A stretch of DNA of 64,000 nucleotides from Flavobacteriales bacterium UBA7878 (GCA_002501205.1 DLRW01000036.1:20906-84905); one strand, 5' to 3'. Shown: positions 16,826 through 28,966, counted from the stretch's first letter. A program made the numbers and translations. The notes: generated from the letters alone by a model not told the origin.

Positions 16826-17434
16826 ATGTCAATCGCAATTCGCGTCAGGCAGGTTCAAAAAGTATTTGGACAGCTTGAAGAAGAGACTAAGACTTTTCAA
16901 AAAGCAAGTGGCCTGGCTTGTTTAAGCGGCTGTGGTCATTGCTGTAATAAAGCGGATATCGAAGCGGCAGTACTAGAGTTTCTGCCCTATGCATTTCATT
17001 TGTTTTTGGAGGGGCAGCATGAGTTGGCGAAACGTCAAATTCAAGCCAATACAACTGGTCTTTGCCATGGCTTTAAGCCGATCATTGCCAATAGTCCTTA
17101 TTTAAAAGGTCGCTGTACGATTTACGAGGATCGTGGATTAATCTGTCGATTATTCGGATTTGCAACGATCCGTGATAAAAATGGCCATCGACAATTATCT
17201 ACTTGTAAGTGGATTAAAGGGAGCCAGGCGGATACTATAATAGCCAGCCAAGCCTTAATAGAAAAGGGGAGGGCACCGCATTATATGAGCTACTATCAAA
17301 AATTGGCGCAAATTGATTTTCGCTTAGGTCAGGAATACCTGCCCATCAATAAGGCTATTCTGCGAGCTATTGAAGAGGTAGAGAACTACTATCAATATCG
17401 TCCCTTTCCTTATCGCCTCAGGAGATCAGCATAA
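16826..17434 (+). CDS. YkgJ-family cysteine-cluster protein
   Basis: A 202-residue protein of the YkgJ (putative zinc- or iron-chelating) family. The Cys pattern is characteristic: CLSGCGHCC near residues 31-39, GLCHGF, GRCTIYEDRGLICRLFGF and a final TCKW. The family is widespread but its function is not established; a metal site is inferred from the clustered cysteines. It appears to be a single-gene unit. Its stop lies just before the terminator of the convergent katG gene. Confidence 0.85.
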   Translation: MSIAIRVRQVQKVFGQLEEETKTFQKASGLACLSGCGHCCNKADIEAAVLEFLPYAFHLFLEGQHELAKRQIQANTTGLCHGFKPIIANSPYLKGRCTIYEDRGLICRLFGFATIRDKNGHRQLSTCKWIKGSQADTIIASQALIEKGRAPHYMSYYQKLAQIDFRLGQEYLPINKAILRAIEEVENYYQYRPFPYRLRRSA

Positions 17435-17436
17435 AA

Positions 17437-17465
17437 AACCGCTTGCCTTATGGAGACAAGCGGTT
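17437..17465 (-). terminator. Intrinsic terminator of katG
   Basis: A perfect 9-bp stem (AACCGCTTG / CAAGCGGTT) with an 11-nt loop. In minus-strand orientation the stem is followed by a run of six T, giving a rho-independent terminator 27 bp after the katG stop. The plus-strand side has no T-run, so it serves mainly katG. Confidence 0.85.
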
Positions 17466-17491
17466 CGGGTTAAATCGGGAAATTTCCCTTA

Positions 17492-19774
<2,283 letters not shown>

Positions 19775-19958
19775 TTAATTAAGATTAGATCCAATTTTCT
19801 TAGAGCATAGTTAAGAATAATTGCGGCTAAATATCGAGCATGACAATTGGATTGATAATTATATTGTTAAAATCAATCACCATGAAAATAAGGAAGCGGG
19901 ACAATAGCTTTATGCCTGATTGCTTCTAAATCAGTAAATAAGCTGGGCTTAAAGGGGC

Positions 19959-20582
19959 CTAGCCCTGACGATATTTTTCAGCGTATTGATGCAATCGCTT
20001 ATTGTAGGTCTCTACCATGCGAGCTTTGGATCGTTCAATCAAACCAAAGAAAACAAAGCGTCTTTGGAAGTAGGGAAGGGGATCTTCGAAGGACAAAAGC
20101 TGATCATCTCGAATGATTAAGCCATCGATCCCCAAACCGTCGGTTTCAGCAAATTCGGCGGTGAAGACTTTTTGCTTGGGAGAAATTTGTACTGCTTGAA
20201 AATCGGCATCAAAGAGTTTTCCTGAATAATCACCTTTGCGAATAGCTTCACTGTCTTTAGCATAAAAGAAATAGACTGGGCAAAAGTCGAAGGTCTTTCG
20301 AAAGGAGAGAACAATTTCGCGGTTTTCGCGTCGCTGTTGTTCGCGAATTTTTTCTGCTTGTTCCATTAGCCCTTCTTCTTCCAGGCGTTTTAAACTTAAA
20401 TCTTTATCCTGCAAACGGACCAATAAAACGGCCTGCTGAAAATCCTGAATAAATTCCTTTTTTCCATATTCAGCTCTGGCAGGACTTGCTTCTTGAGCAT
20501 GGGCTCGTGGCGTGAATAAAAAGAGGATACAAAGAAGTAAGCAGACATTAAAGTCTGACCTAAAAAAGCGCTTATTCTTCAA
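19959..20582 (-). CDS. Exported protein of unknown function
   Basis: A 207-residue protein starting with TTG (an in-frame TAG lies three codons upstream and no ATG is available). Residues about 8-30 form a signal peptide ending in RAHAQ. The mature part is charged, with a helical, Glu/Arg-rich stretch (about 55-90), then mixed strands around FDFCPVYFFYAKDSEAI and GLGIDGLIIRDDQLL. I do not recognise a family. It stands alone between katG and the divergent fhs gene. Confidence 0.65.
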   Translation of the reverse strand: MKNKRFFRSDFNVCLLLCILFLFTPRAHAQEASPARAEYGKKEFIQDFQQAVLLVRLQDKDLSLKRLEEEGLMEQAEKIREQQRRENREIVLSFRKTFDFCPVYFFYAKDSEAIRKGDYSGKLFDADFQAVQISPKQKVFTAEFAETDGLGIDGLIIRDDQLLSFEDPLPYFQRRFVFFGLIERSKARMVETYNKRLHQYAEKYRQG

Positions 20583-20647
20583 GGGAATCTAGAATCTAGG
20601 TTATAACTTGCAGGGAAAAGGTACATACTTTTTCCAAACCAAATTAA

Positions 20648-22306
20648 ATGACGGATTTAGATATTGCACGGGCTTACGAGCCAGCAACCATTGATAAGAT
20701 AGCCTCCAAATTAGACATCAAAGAAGAGGATCTCGAGTTCTACGGAAAGTACAAAGCCAAACTTCCACTCCATATTGCCAAAGAAGCCAAACAAGGTAAA
20801 CTGATATTGGTTTCTGCCATTTCTCCTACTCCGGCCGGTGAGGGTAAAACCACTATGAGTATCGGTTTACATGATGCACTATGCAAGCTTAAAAAACGCT
20901 CTTTAGCAGTTCTACGTGAACCCTCTTTAGGACCGGTATTTGGCATTAAGGGAGGCGCTACGGGAGGTGGTCATGCTCAGGTGGTGCCGATGGAAGATAT
21001 CAACCTGCATTTTACCGGTGATTTTTCCGCCATTGAATCTGCTCATAATTTACTTTCCGCATTAATTGACAACCACCTTCATTTCAATCAATCGCCACAG
21101 ATTGATCCTCGCTCCGTACTCTGGAAAAGAGCAATGGACTTGAATGATCGCGCCTTGCGTCATATTAATGTAGGTTTGGGTGGACGCAGTCATGGCATGC
21201 CTCGTGAAACCGGATTTGATATTACCGCTGCTTCTGAAATCATGGCTATTCTATGTATGGCCCTCGACCTTAATGATCTTAAGAAGAGATTGGGAAATAT
21301 TCTGGTCGCCTACTCTTTTGATCGTAAGCCCGTATTTGCTCGTGACCTGAAAGCCGAAGGAGCAATGGCCGCTTTACTGAAAGATGCCATTAAACCGAAT
21401 TTAGTACAAAGCTTAGAAGGCAACCCGGTTCTGATGCACGGTGGGCCCTTTGCAAATATTGCCCAGGGAACCAATACTATTATCGCCACCCAAACGGGTT
21501 TGCGTTTAGCTGATTATGTGGTTACTGAAGCCGGTTTTGGCTTTGATTTAGGCGGGGAGAAGTTCCTCGATCTTAAATGTCGTGCCGCAGCTTTGGCTCC
21601 GGAAGTGGTGGTTTTAGTGGCCACGGTGCGGGCATTAAAATATCATGGGGAGCAGCCATTGGCAGAATTGCAAACGGCTAATGTAGATGCCCTGCGCAAG
21701 GGGATGTGCAATTTGGAAAAGCATCTTGAAAATGTGAAGCAATTTGGATTGCCCGCAGTGGTAGTGGTAAACCGCTTCCCAACCGATACCGAGGCAGAGA
21801 TTTCAGCTGTAATTGAAGAATGCGAAAAATTAGGCGTTCGAGCGGTAACCAGCACTGCCTGGGCCAATGGAGGAGAGGGCTCTGTAGATTTGGCCAAAGC
21901 CGTTTTAGAGACGATCGACGAAGCGGAAAACGACTTTAGTTTTTTATACAATCTGGATTTACCGGTGGAGAAGAAAATTGAGAAAATAGCGACTCAATTT
22001 TATGGCGCCGCTAAAGTGAGTTTTACCAGCACAGCTCGCAGAGATTTGAAACGTATTCAAGAATTGGGAATGAATGATGCGCCAATTTGCATTGCTAAAA
22101 CCCAAAAGTCCCTAAGTGATGATCCGACCTTAAAAGGGCGGCCTAAAGATTTTAACTTTCAGGTTCGTGGTATTGAGATTGCCGCCGGTGCAGGCTTTGT
22201 AATTCCACTCTCCGGCGAAATTATGCGCATGCCTGGCTTACCTAAAGCTCCGGCTGCTCAAAACATTGACATTGACAAAGACGGAAATATTAGCGGTCTC
22301 TTTTAG
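20648..22306 (+). CDS. fhs: Formate-tetrahydrofolate ligase
   Basis: A 552-residue enzyme making 10-formyl-THF from formate, THF and ATP, feeding purine and one-carbon metabolism. The P-loop is PTPAGEGKTT (about residues 62-71), followed by EPSLGPVFGIKGGATGGG and the NRFPTDT segment. The late PICIAKTQKSLSDDP and GFVIPLSGEIMRMPGLP motifs are typical. Length matches the family. purH, which uses 10-formyl-THF, is also in this window (35004-36512). The methyltransferase gene follows 2 bp after the stop. Confidence 0.96.
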   Translation: MTDLDIARAYEPATIDKIASKLDIKEEDLEFYGKYKAKLPLHIAKEAKQGKLILVSAISPTPAGEGKTTMSIGLHDALCKLKKRSLAVLREPSLGPVFGIKGGATGGGHAQVVPMEDINLHFTGDFSAIESAHNLLSALIDNHLHFNQSPQIDPRSVLWKRAMDLNDRALRHINVGLGGRSHGMPRETGFDITAASEIMAILCMALDLNDLKKRLGNILVAYSFDRKPVFARDLKAEGAMAALLKDAIKPNLVQSLEGNPVLMHGGPFANIAQGTNTIIATQTGLRLADYVVTEAGFGFDLGGEKFLDLKCRAAALAPEVVVLVATVRALKYHGEQPLAELQTANVDALRKGMCNLEKHLENVKQFGLPAVVVVNRFPTDTEAEISAVIEECEKLGVRAVTSTAWANGGEGSVDLAKAVLETIDEAENDFSFLYNLDLPVEKKIEKIATQFYGAAKVSFTSTARRDLKRIQELGMNDAPICIAKTQKSLSDDPTLKGRPKDFNFQVRGIEIAAGAGFVIPLSGEIMRMPGLPKAPAAQNIDIDKDGNISGLF

Positions 22307-22308
22307 TC

Positions 22309-23004
22309 TTGATTAGTATATCCGATTTACTGAGGGACTTAAAACAACATTTAACTCCCGAAAGGGTGGAGCGCATTGAAAGCGTTGCTGCTCAAAGGAC
22401 TCGTAAGATTTGTTTGGTACTGGAAGATATTCGCCAGGAGCACAATATCGGTGCACTCTTGCGTACGGCTGATATTCTTGGAATTCAGGATGTGCATTTG
22501 GTGAGCCAGCGCTATGAAGCTCGTTTGGCCAAGGCCATTGCTAAGGGCTCTACCAAATGGATAAGCTTGCATCGTTATCAGGAGCGAGATCAAAACAATT
22601 TGGAGCTCTGTCTGGAGCAACTCCAAAAGGAGAACTACCAACTGGTGGTTGCTGATCCGGATGGCGAGGTAGATCTTCCCGATTTTCAATATCGGGGAAA
22701 TAAATTGGCCTTATTGATGGGTTCGGAATGGGATGGTGTTTCTGAACAAGCTCGTTCCGTAGCCGCAACTAAGATTCGCATTCCTCAATATGGCTTTACC
22801 CAAAGCTTTAATGTTTCGGTAGCTTCTGCACTGATCCTACAGCAATTAAGTCAGAGTTTACGCAGTTCTGACTATCCCTGGAAATTAGAGGAAGAGGAGC
22901 GCCAGCAATTAGAATTGGATTGGACTATGGAGCGATTGGGAGCTTCAGCCTGGCCTTTACGTGAGAAAATTGAACAAGAATGGGAAGCCCAAAACAAAGC
23001 ATGA
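22309..23004 (+). CDS. TrmH-type tRNA/rRNA 2'-O-methyltransferase (SpoU family)
   Basis: A 231-residue SPOUT methyltransferase starting with TTG. Motif 1 is EHNIGALLRTAD (catalytic Arg), motif 2 LALLMGSEWDGV and motif 3 IRIPQYGFTQSFNVSVASALIL. The ends beyond the core match TrmH, which methylates G18 of tRNA, better than RlmB. Substrate assignment remains probable only. It sits 2 bp behind fhs and overlaps the next ATG by ATGA. Confidence 0.87.
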   Translation: MISISDLLRDLKQHLTPERVERIESVAAQRTRKICLVLEDIRQEHNIGALLRTADILGIQDVHLVSQRYEARLAKAIAKGSTKWISLHRYQERDQNNLELCLEQLQKENYQLVVADPDGEVDLPDFQYRGNKLALLMGSEWDGVSEQARSVAATKIRIPQYGFTQSFNVSVASALILQQLSQSLRSSDYPWKLEEEERQQLELDWTMERLGASAWPLREKIEQEWEAQNKA

Positions 23005-23366
23005 AACGAATATTTTACCTCAGTACCTGCGATACCTGTAAACGCTTAATGAAGGATTGGAATTTACCGGAATCTGTTTATCAGCAAGACATTAAGAAGG
23101 AAGCCATAAGTTCGGATCAATTAGAAACGATGCATAAGCTGGCTGGTTCTTATGAAGCTTTATTCAGTAAGCGTGCACGATTGTACAAAGAGCGCAATTT
23201 GGCTCAGACCGATCTTTCTGAGGCCGATATGAAAGCTTTGATTTTGGAACATTACAGTTTTCTAAAACGTCCGGTTTTAATTTGGGAAGATCAGATTTTT
23301 ATTGGCAATTCTAAAAAGAATGCAGAAGCGGTTAAGGCATTTATCGAGGCAAATAGGGAAGAATAG
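23001..23366 (+). CDS. ArsC/Spx-family thioredoxin-fold protein
   Basis: A 121-residue protein of the arsenate reductase (ArsC) / Spx-MgsR family. The redox pair is CDTC at residues 9-12 in YLSTCDTCKRL, followed by the FSKRARLYKERNL region and LKRPVLIWEDQIFIGNSK near the C-terminus. An upstream in-frame codon would add seven residues; the ATG at 23001 gives the usual ATGA overlap and is preferred. Arsenate reductase, a thiol-redox role or an Spx-like regulator are all possible; no ars genes are adjacent. Confidence 0.8.
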   Translation: MKRIFYLSTCDTCKRLMKDWNLPESVYQQDIKKEAISSDQLETMHKLAGSYEALFSKRARLYKERNLAQTDLSEADMKALILEHYSFLKRPVLIWEDQIFIGNSKKNAEAVKAFIEANREE

Positions 23367-23484
23367 CTTTAGCTCGAAAAAGATTAAAGTCTTAGAAGCT
23401 GAGTCTAAAAAAATATCAAGCCCAAGCTGAACATTCCTCTAAGGAATTGTTTTTTGAAATATCTTTCCTTTTTGATTTGTACCC

Positions 23485-24957
23485 ATGACTACCGATTCAA
23501 ACACTGAAACTAATACTCCGAGTCCTAATCCTGAACCGCATCATCCTGAGCATAATCCCTTGGCAATAGCCTTTCGTTATGTGCGTAAATTCCTAAATCA
23601 AACGCTTCGAATTGAAGGGAATGCTCATCCTCAGGAAACCATTGAATCGATTAAAGCGGATATTGATTTCCAGGGCTACAATGTTTGGATTCTGATCTTC
23701 AGTATTCTGATTGCCTCCATCGGATTGAATGTTAACTCGGGAGCGGTTGTAATTGGAGCCATGCTTATTTCACCCTTAATGGGTCCTATCTTAGGGATGG
23801 GCCTTAGTATGGGGATCAATGATTGGGCGACCATGAAGCGCTCCCTGCGCAACTTCGCCATTATGTTTTCGGTGAGTATCATTACCAGTACCATTTACTT
23901 TAGTGTTACTCCCTTGGTAGATGCGCAATCCGAATTATTAGCGCGTACCCGTCCTACTTTATTAGATGTATTTGTGGCCTTTATCGGTGGTTTAGCGGGT
24001 ATATTGGCTGCTAACCGACGCATTAAAACCAATGTAGTACCCGGTGTAGCCATTGCTACCGCTTTGATGCCACCCCTGTGTACCGCAGGTTATGGTTTAG
24101 CTACGGGGCAGTGGTCCTTCTTTTTGGGAGCCTTTTACCTATTCTTAATCAATTCGATTTTCATTAGCCTGGCCACTTTCGTGATTGTGCGTTTCCTCAA
24201 CTTCCCGGTTAAGGAATTTGTAGATCAAATAAGAGCTAAGCGCGCCCGTCGTTATATCGTAGCGGTTATCTTAATTATCGTAGTTCCCAGTGGCTATACT
24301 TTCTACAATGTGGTTACCGAATCTTATTTTAATCGTCGGGTAGAATCTTTTATCTCTGACAATGTCTTTTACGATGGTGCAGAATTGGTAAAGAAAGAAG
24401 TGTTGCATGAAGAAGGAAAGGAGACCCAGATCAATTTGGTCTTTTTTGGCGAACCAATACCCGCTAAAATCATTGATTCCTGGCGCTCGAAATTGGGAGC
24501 TTACAATTTGGAAGGCTCCGTAATAAAAGTGGTCCAGCCCCAAAGTATGGATCAAATGAACTCCGAGGAGGTTACCAAATTGGTGGATGTGTTCTCGAAA
24601 TCACAGTTGGAAATTCAGGATAAGGATCGCACTATCGCGGAGCTAAAATTAGCCCTGGAAGGAGAGCGTCGACAGCATTTACCCTTACAGCAAATTCATA
24701 AAGAACTTCAGGTTATGTATCCACGCTTACACAGCGTTTCCATGGCGCGAATGGTAGAATTTACCGAAGGAGCAACCGACACTCTTATGATGGCAGAATT
24801 GAAGTGGAATGCTCCGGATACCAATGGTCTGGATGCCGAATGTAAAACCATCGGTCGATGGCTGGAGGCTCGTTTACAAGTGGATACCATCTCCGTTCAG
24901 CGCAAGTTGGTTAAGCTAAAGCCGATGGAAGTTGAGGTGAAGGGTTTAAAAAATTAA
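23485..24957 (+). CDS. DUF389 (TIGR00341-type) membrane protein
   Basis: A 490-residue protein with an N-terminal charged tail, then about six membrane segments (about residues 65-270) carrying the DUF389 hallmark GAVVIGAMLISPLMGPILGMG and NVVPGVAIATALMPPLCTAGYGL. The C-terminal half is soluble, with a probable coiled coil around KSQLEIQDKDRTIAELKLALE. Function of the family is not established. It stands alone, and its stop overlaps that of the convergent gene by 4 bp. Confidence 0.85.
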   Translation: MTTDSNTETNTPSPNPEPHHPEHNPLAIAFRYVRKFLNQTLRIEGNAHPQETIESIKADIDFQGYNVWILIFSILIASIGLNVNSGAVVIGAMLISPLMGPILGMGLSMGINDWATMKRSLRNFAIMFSVSIITSTIYFSVTPLVDAQSELLARTRPTLLDVFVAFIGGLAGILAANRRIKTNVVPGVAIATALMPPLCTAGYGLATGQWSFFLGAFYLFLINSIFISLATFVIVRFLNFPVKEFVDQIRAKRARRYIVAVILIIVVPSGYTFYNVVTESYFNRRVESFISDNVFYDGAELVKKEVLHEEGKETQINLVFFGEPIPAKIIDSWRSKLGAYNLEGSVIKVVQPQSMDQMNSEEVTKLVDVFSKSQLEIQDKDRTIAELKLALEGERRQHLPLQQIHKELQVMYPRLHSVSMARMVEFTEGATDTLMMAELKWNAPDTNGLDAECKTIGRWLEARLQVDTISVQRKLVKLKPMEVEVKGLKN

Positions 24958-25367
24958 TCCTGCACTCCCAATTGTCTTTTTAATTCGGGGTTTAACCAAA
25001 GATGAGAAAAGACTCTTAACTCCCTTGGATTGAAAAGACTAAGACCCTCTATTTCTAAGGGGAAGAAACTCTCATGGCGTATGGCCTTTATGCCAAAGAC
25101 TTGTTGATTTCCTTCCCAAAGGATGACTCCTTCTTCATAAGGACCATCAGGGTCTACCTTGAAATAAAGAATATCCCATTCGTAGATATATCGATTATTG
25201 CAGTCGCGGATTCCAATAAACTCGTCCACTTCATTGTATTCGGGTTTATAGCCTCGCCACCAAAATCCATCTTTGGAAAAGAGCACCATGCGTTCGCTAA
25301 GTTTGCGCATATAGCCCACAATCTCATGATCTTGCCTAAGTCGAAAACGTCGCTCGGGATTTTCCAT
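24954..25367 (-). CDS. YopX-like domain protein
   Basis: A 137-residue protein. The segment EFIGIRDCNNRYIYEWDILYF followed by YEEGVILWEGNQQVFGI matches the layout of the YopX domain (a G-x-x-D-x-x-G-x-x-I-Y-E-x-D-I type hairpin), a fold mainly known from phage genes. The N-terminus is basic and may be a separate element. No phage gene surrounds it, so it looks like a resident single gene. Function unknown. It ends tail to tail with the DUF389 gene. Confidence 0.55.
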   Translation of the reverse strand: MENPERRFRLRQDHEIVGYMRKLSERMVLFSKDGFWWRGYKPEYNEVDEFIGIRDCNNRYIYEWDILYFKVDPDGPYEEGVILWEGNQQVFGIKAIRHESFFPLEIEGLSLFNPRELRVFSHLWLNPELKRQLGVQD

Positions 25368-25390
25368 AGCTACTAAACCCCTGGGTTGCT

Positions 25391-28174
25391 TTATAGTTTA
25401 TCAACCAGGTATTTTCCGGTATAGGATTCCTTCACTTTTAATAAGCCCTCTGGGGCACCCTGGTAAACTAGTTTTCCACCCTTATTGCCACCTTCAGGAC
25501 CTAAATCGATAATCCAATCGGCGCATTTCATCACATCAGGATGGTGTTCAATTACCACCAGGCTATGTCCGTTTTTCAGGAGGGCATAGAAGCTTTGCAG
25601 TAACTTTTGAATATCGTGAAAGTGCAATCCCGTGGTGGGCTCATCAAAGATGAAGAGCACCGGCGATTGACTTTGGCCTTTCCCTAAGAAGGTGGCCAAC
25701 TTAATCCGCTGCGCTTCACCGCCCGAAAGGGTAGATGAGCTCTGACCCAAGCTTACATAACCTAAGCCTACATCCTGTAAAGGCTGAATTTTGTCGGCAA
25801 TCTTTTCCTGACCGCTTTCGCGGAAGAAAGGAATCGCTTCATCTACGGTTAATTCGAGGATATTGAAGATGGACTTACCTTCAAATTTTACATCCAGAAT
25901 TTCCTTCTTGAAACGCTGTCCCTGGCATTCATCACACTTTAGGTGCACATCAGCCATAAACTGCATTTCGATGGTGATTTCGCCTTCACCCTGGCATTTT
26001 TCACAACGCCCACCATCAATGTTAAATGAGAAATATCCTGCCTTGTATTTACGGCTCTTCGATAGAGGTTGGGATGCATAGAGGGCACGGATATCATCAT
26101 AAGCTTTGAGATAGGTGACCGGATTGGAGCGAGAGCTCTTTCCAATCGGATTTTGATCTACAAACTCAACGTCACCAATATCATTAATGGCACCTCCTAA
26201 ACGACCAAATTTTCCCGTCTTATCGGCATACGCTCCCAATCGCTTTTTAAGAGCTGGGTACAAAATCTTTCGAATTAAGCTCGACTTCCCAGAACCACTT
26301 ACACCGGTTACTACCGTAAAGCGATGTAAAGGAATTTGGATGTCAATATTCTTAAGGTTATTCTCTCGAGCACCGAAGATTTCGATGAATTTGCGCCCTT
26401 CTTTTTTAGTCGGAACCTCAATCTTGGCGTCACCGCGCAAGTAACGGGCAGTATAAGTATCTTCTTTGGCAATCAATTCCTGTGGGGTACCGGCAAAGAG
26501 AATTTCTCCGCCGTGGATACCGGCATCCGGCCCAATGTCTACGATATAATCTGCGGCCAGCATCATTTCCTCATCATGCTCTACGACTACAACGGTATTA
26601 CCGAGATCGCGTAGATTTTTCACCACTCGAATTAATCGCTCCGTATCACGCGGATGAAGACCGATGCTAGGTTCATCCAAAATATAGGTTGATCCTACTA
26701 AAGCGCTTCCCAGGCTGGTAGCCAGATTAATCCGCTGGGACTCACCACCGGATAAAGTATTCGAAACACGGTTTAAGGTTAAATAGGGAAGGCCCACGTC
26801 GCAGAGGTAGCGCAGGCGGTTATTAATCTCGATTAAGAGGCGTTTCGCAATCTGCTGCTCAGACTCCGTGAGTTCCAGCTTTTCGAAATGACTTTGCAGC
26901 TTATCAATAGGCCAGTTTATCAAATCAGTGAGTGCAAATCCACCTACTTTAACATAGCTGGCTTCTTTGCGCAGTCTGCTTCCTTTACAGGTGGTGCAAC
27001 GGGTTTTTCCACGATACCTGGAGAGCATAACCCGAAACTGAATTTTATAGGATTTAGATTCGAGGTATTCAAAAAATTCATTGAGGCCTTTAAAATGCTT
27101 GCTGCCATCCCACAACATATCATACTCTTCCGCCTTAAGCTCGAAAATAGGACGGTGAATCGGGAAGCCTGCTTTCTCAGCGCCTTGTATTAATTGCAGT
27201 TTCCATTCCTGCATCTTTTCACCTCGCCAGGGAAAGATTGCATCTTCGTAAACGGAAAGACTGGTATCGGGAATTACCAAATCCTCATCAATACCCATGA
27301 TATTGCCAAAACCTTCGCATTTAGGGCAGGCCCCGAATGGATTGTTAAAGCTAAAAAGATGGGGACTGGGCTCTTCGAATTCAATCCCATCCAATTCGAA
27401 TTTATTGGAGAATTCGCGTGTCTCATTTTTACCGTATAGTTCAATCCGGCATAAGCCTCTTCCTTCAAAAAAGGCGGTTTGCAAGGAGTCTGTCCAACGG
27501 TTTAACTGCTCATCACTGCTGATATCCGCCGTAAGGCGATCTACCACAATCTCCAGGTTTTGGGGATCTTTAACTTCTTTCGGATCTAAGTCATTAATCA
27601 GAACTACTTCACTCTTCCAGGAAAGACGGCTAAATCCCTGTTGTTCTAATATTTCCAGTTGATCTTTTAAGCTGCGGTCATGTAAATGCAAAGGAGCCTT
27701 TAATAGAATTCGGGTATCCGGCGCCAGGCCTTTTACATATTCTAAGGCGTCTTCTATATGGTGCTTCTTCACCTCTTCACCACTTAGCGGAGAGAAGGTT
27801 CTGCCAATGCGCGCATAAAGCACTTTGAGGTAATCGTAAATCTCGGTGCTGGTCCCAACGGTAGAGCGGGGATTGCGAGAAATCACCTTTTGTTCGATGG
27901 CAACGGCCGGACTGATCCCTTTAATTTGATCAACCTCGGGTTTGTCTAATCGACCTAAAAATTGTCGGGCATAAGATGAAAGACTTTCAACATAGCGTCG
28001 TTGCCCTTCAGCGTAAAGGGTGTCGAAAGCCAGTGAGGATTTACCAGAGCCTGATAATCCGGTAATTACGGTTAGCTTTCCGTGAGGGATGCGCAGGCTG
28101 ATGTTCTTCAAATTGTGAACGCGCGCACCTTTTATTTCAATCCAATCCTTATGGGAAGGGGAATTTTTTGTCAT
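25391..28174 (-). CDS. uvrA: Excinuclease ABC subunit A
   Basis: UvrA recognises DNA lesions and loads UvrB in nucleotide excision repair. The 927-residue protein starts at ATG 28174. The open frame continues upstream to 28276, but that extension is not family-like and would cover the divergent promoter region. Visible elements are Walker A GLSGSGKSS and GVSGSGKSS, zinc-finger Cys clusters CPKCEGFG, CTTCKGSR and CEKCQGEG/CDECQGQ, and two LSGGE signatures. It is divergent from the ECF sigma gene. Together with the photolyase the window carries both light and dark UV-repair routes. Confidence 0.96.
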   Translation of the reverse strand: MTKNSPSHKDWIEIKGARVHNLKNISLRIPHGKLTVITGLSGSGKSSLAFDTLYAEGQRRYVESLSSYARQFLGRLDKPEVDQIKGISPAVAIEQKVISRNPRSTVGTSTEIYDYLKVLYARIGRTFSPLSGEEVKKHHIEDALEYVKGLAPDTRILLKAPLHLHDRSLKDQLEILEQQGFSRLSWKSEVVLINDLDPKEVKDPQNLEIVVDRLTADISSDEQLNRWTDSLQTAFFEGRGLCRIELYGKNETREFSNKFELDGIEFEEPSPHLFSFNNPFGACPKCEGFGNIMGIDEDLVIPDTSLSVYEDAIFPWRGEKMQEWKLQLIQGAEKAGFPIHRPIFELKAEEYDMLWDGSKHFKGLNEFFEYLESKSYKIQFRVMLSRYRGKTRCTTCKGSRLRKEASYVKVGGFALTDLINWPIDKLQSHFEKLELTESEQQIAKRLLIEINNRLRYLCDVGLPYLTLNRVSNTLSGGESQRINLATSLGSALVGSTYILDEPSIGLHPRDTERLIRVVKNLRDLGNTVVVVEHDEEMMLAADYIVDIGPDAGIHGGEILFAGTPQELIAKEDTYTARYLRGDAKIEVPTKKEGRKFIEIFGARENNLKNIDIQIPLHRFTVVTGVSGSGKSSLIRKILYPALKKRLGAYADKTGKFGRLGGAINDIGDVEFVDQNPIGKSSRSNPVTYLKAYDDIRALYASQPLSKSRKYKAGYFSFNIDGGRCEKCQGEGEITIEMQFMADVHLKCDECQGQRFKKEILDVKFEGKSIFNILELTVDEAIPFFRESGQEKIADKIQPLQDVGLGYVSLGQSSSTLSGGEAQRIKLATFLGKGQSQSPVLFIFDEPTTGLHFHDIQKLLQSFYALLKNGHSLVVIEHHPDVMKCADWIIDLGPEGGNKGGKLVYQGAPEGLLKVKESYTGKYLVDKL

Positions 28175-28222
28175 ACTAAACGTTAAAGAAAGCAAAAAGC
28201 AAAAGTACCAAACCCACTTGCG

Positions 28223-28255
28223 TTTGTGGGATTGAAAACAAAAATTATATATTTG
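28223..28255 (+). promoter_or_regulatory. Bacteroidota-type promoter for the second ECF sigma gene
   Basis: TTTG at 28223-28226 and TATATTTG at 28248-28255 (full match to TAnnTTTG) are 21 nt apart. The start site would be near 28262, leaving a leader of about 115 nt before the sigma gene. On the other strand this is the region upstream of uvrA. Confidence 0.5.
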
Positions 28256-28378
28256 TTGACATGGGTAGCCAACCAAACAGAGCTACCAACGTCTATTAAT
28301 TAAATACCCATTGCGTATAGATACATAGTTACTTGATTGTTTTTTAGGATTGATTTATTAACCCCAATCATGTGAACT

Positions 28379-28966
28379 ATGGATTACACTGCAATGAAAG
28401 ATGCTGAGCTAATCAAGCTCTACATCGACGGAGACGAGAAAGCCCTTTCTTTTCTGATCAATAAACACGAGCAAAGGATCTTTTCCTATATCCTTAGCAA
28501 GATTCAAAACAGAGATCTCGCTAATGATGTATTTCAAGACACTTTCGTGAAGATCATCAAAACATTCCGCAAGGGCAATTACAACGAAGAAGGTAAGTTC
28601 CTGAATTGGGCACTGCGTATTGCACACAATCTGGTGATAGATCATTTCCGGAAGCAAAAGCGCATTCCTACAGTTACTCCCAATGATGAGTACGACATCT
28701 TTAAAATTATTAAGGATGGCTCTGAAAATGCGGAAACTGGTATGATTCGCGAGCAAATTGAGAAAGACTTACACAAGCTTATTTTAAAATTACCCCCTGA
28801 GCAATTAGAGGTATTACGCCTGCGTCATTTCAGCGGATTAAGCTTTAAAGATATTGCGGATCAAACCGGAGTATCTATTAATACTGCTTTAGGTCGGATG
28901 CGCTATGCACTGATCAATCTTCGCAAATTGATGCAGGAACATAATATGAGTTTGAGTCTTTCCTAA
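28379..28966 (+). CDS. ECF-family RNA polymerase sigma factor
   Basis: A 195-residue sigma-70-like protein. Region 2 (about residues 22-100) contains ANDVFQDTFVKIIKTF and the FLNWALRIAHNLVIDHFRKQKR helix. Region 4 (about 135-190) contains LPPEQLEVLRLRHFSGLSFKDIADQ followed by the recognition helix TGVSINTALGRMRYAL. No transmembrane anti-sigma gene follows; instead a 48-residue peptide and a terminator do. This architecture is common in Bacteroidota, where the sigma gene is often followed by a short conserved protein. Target promoters unknown. Confidence 0.92.
   Translation: MDYTAMKDAELIKLYIDGDEKALSFLINKHEQRIFSYILSKIQNRDLANDVFQDTFVKIIKTFRKGNYNEEGKFLNWALRIAHNLVIDHFRKQKRIPTVTPNDEYDIFKIIKDGSENAETGMIREQIEKDLHKLILKLPPEQLEVLRLRHFSGLSFKDIADQTGVSINTALGRMRYALINLRKLMQEHNMSLSLS

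Noticed and set aside
24954..25367. Prophage remnant suggested by the YopX-like gene
   Set aside because: No integrase, capsid, tail or attachment repeats around it, and the neighbours are ordinary chromosomal genes.
26187..27662. Long plus-strand frames opposite uvrA
   Set aside because: Antisense shadows of a highly conserved gene; no start or promoter support.
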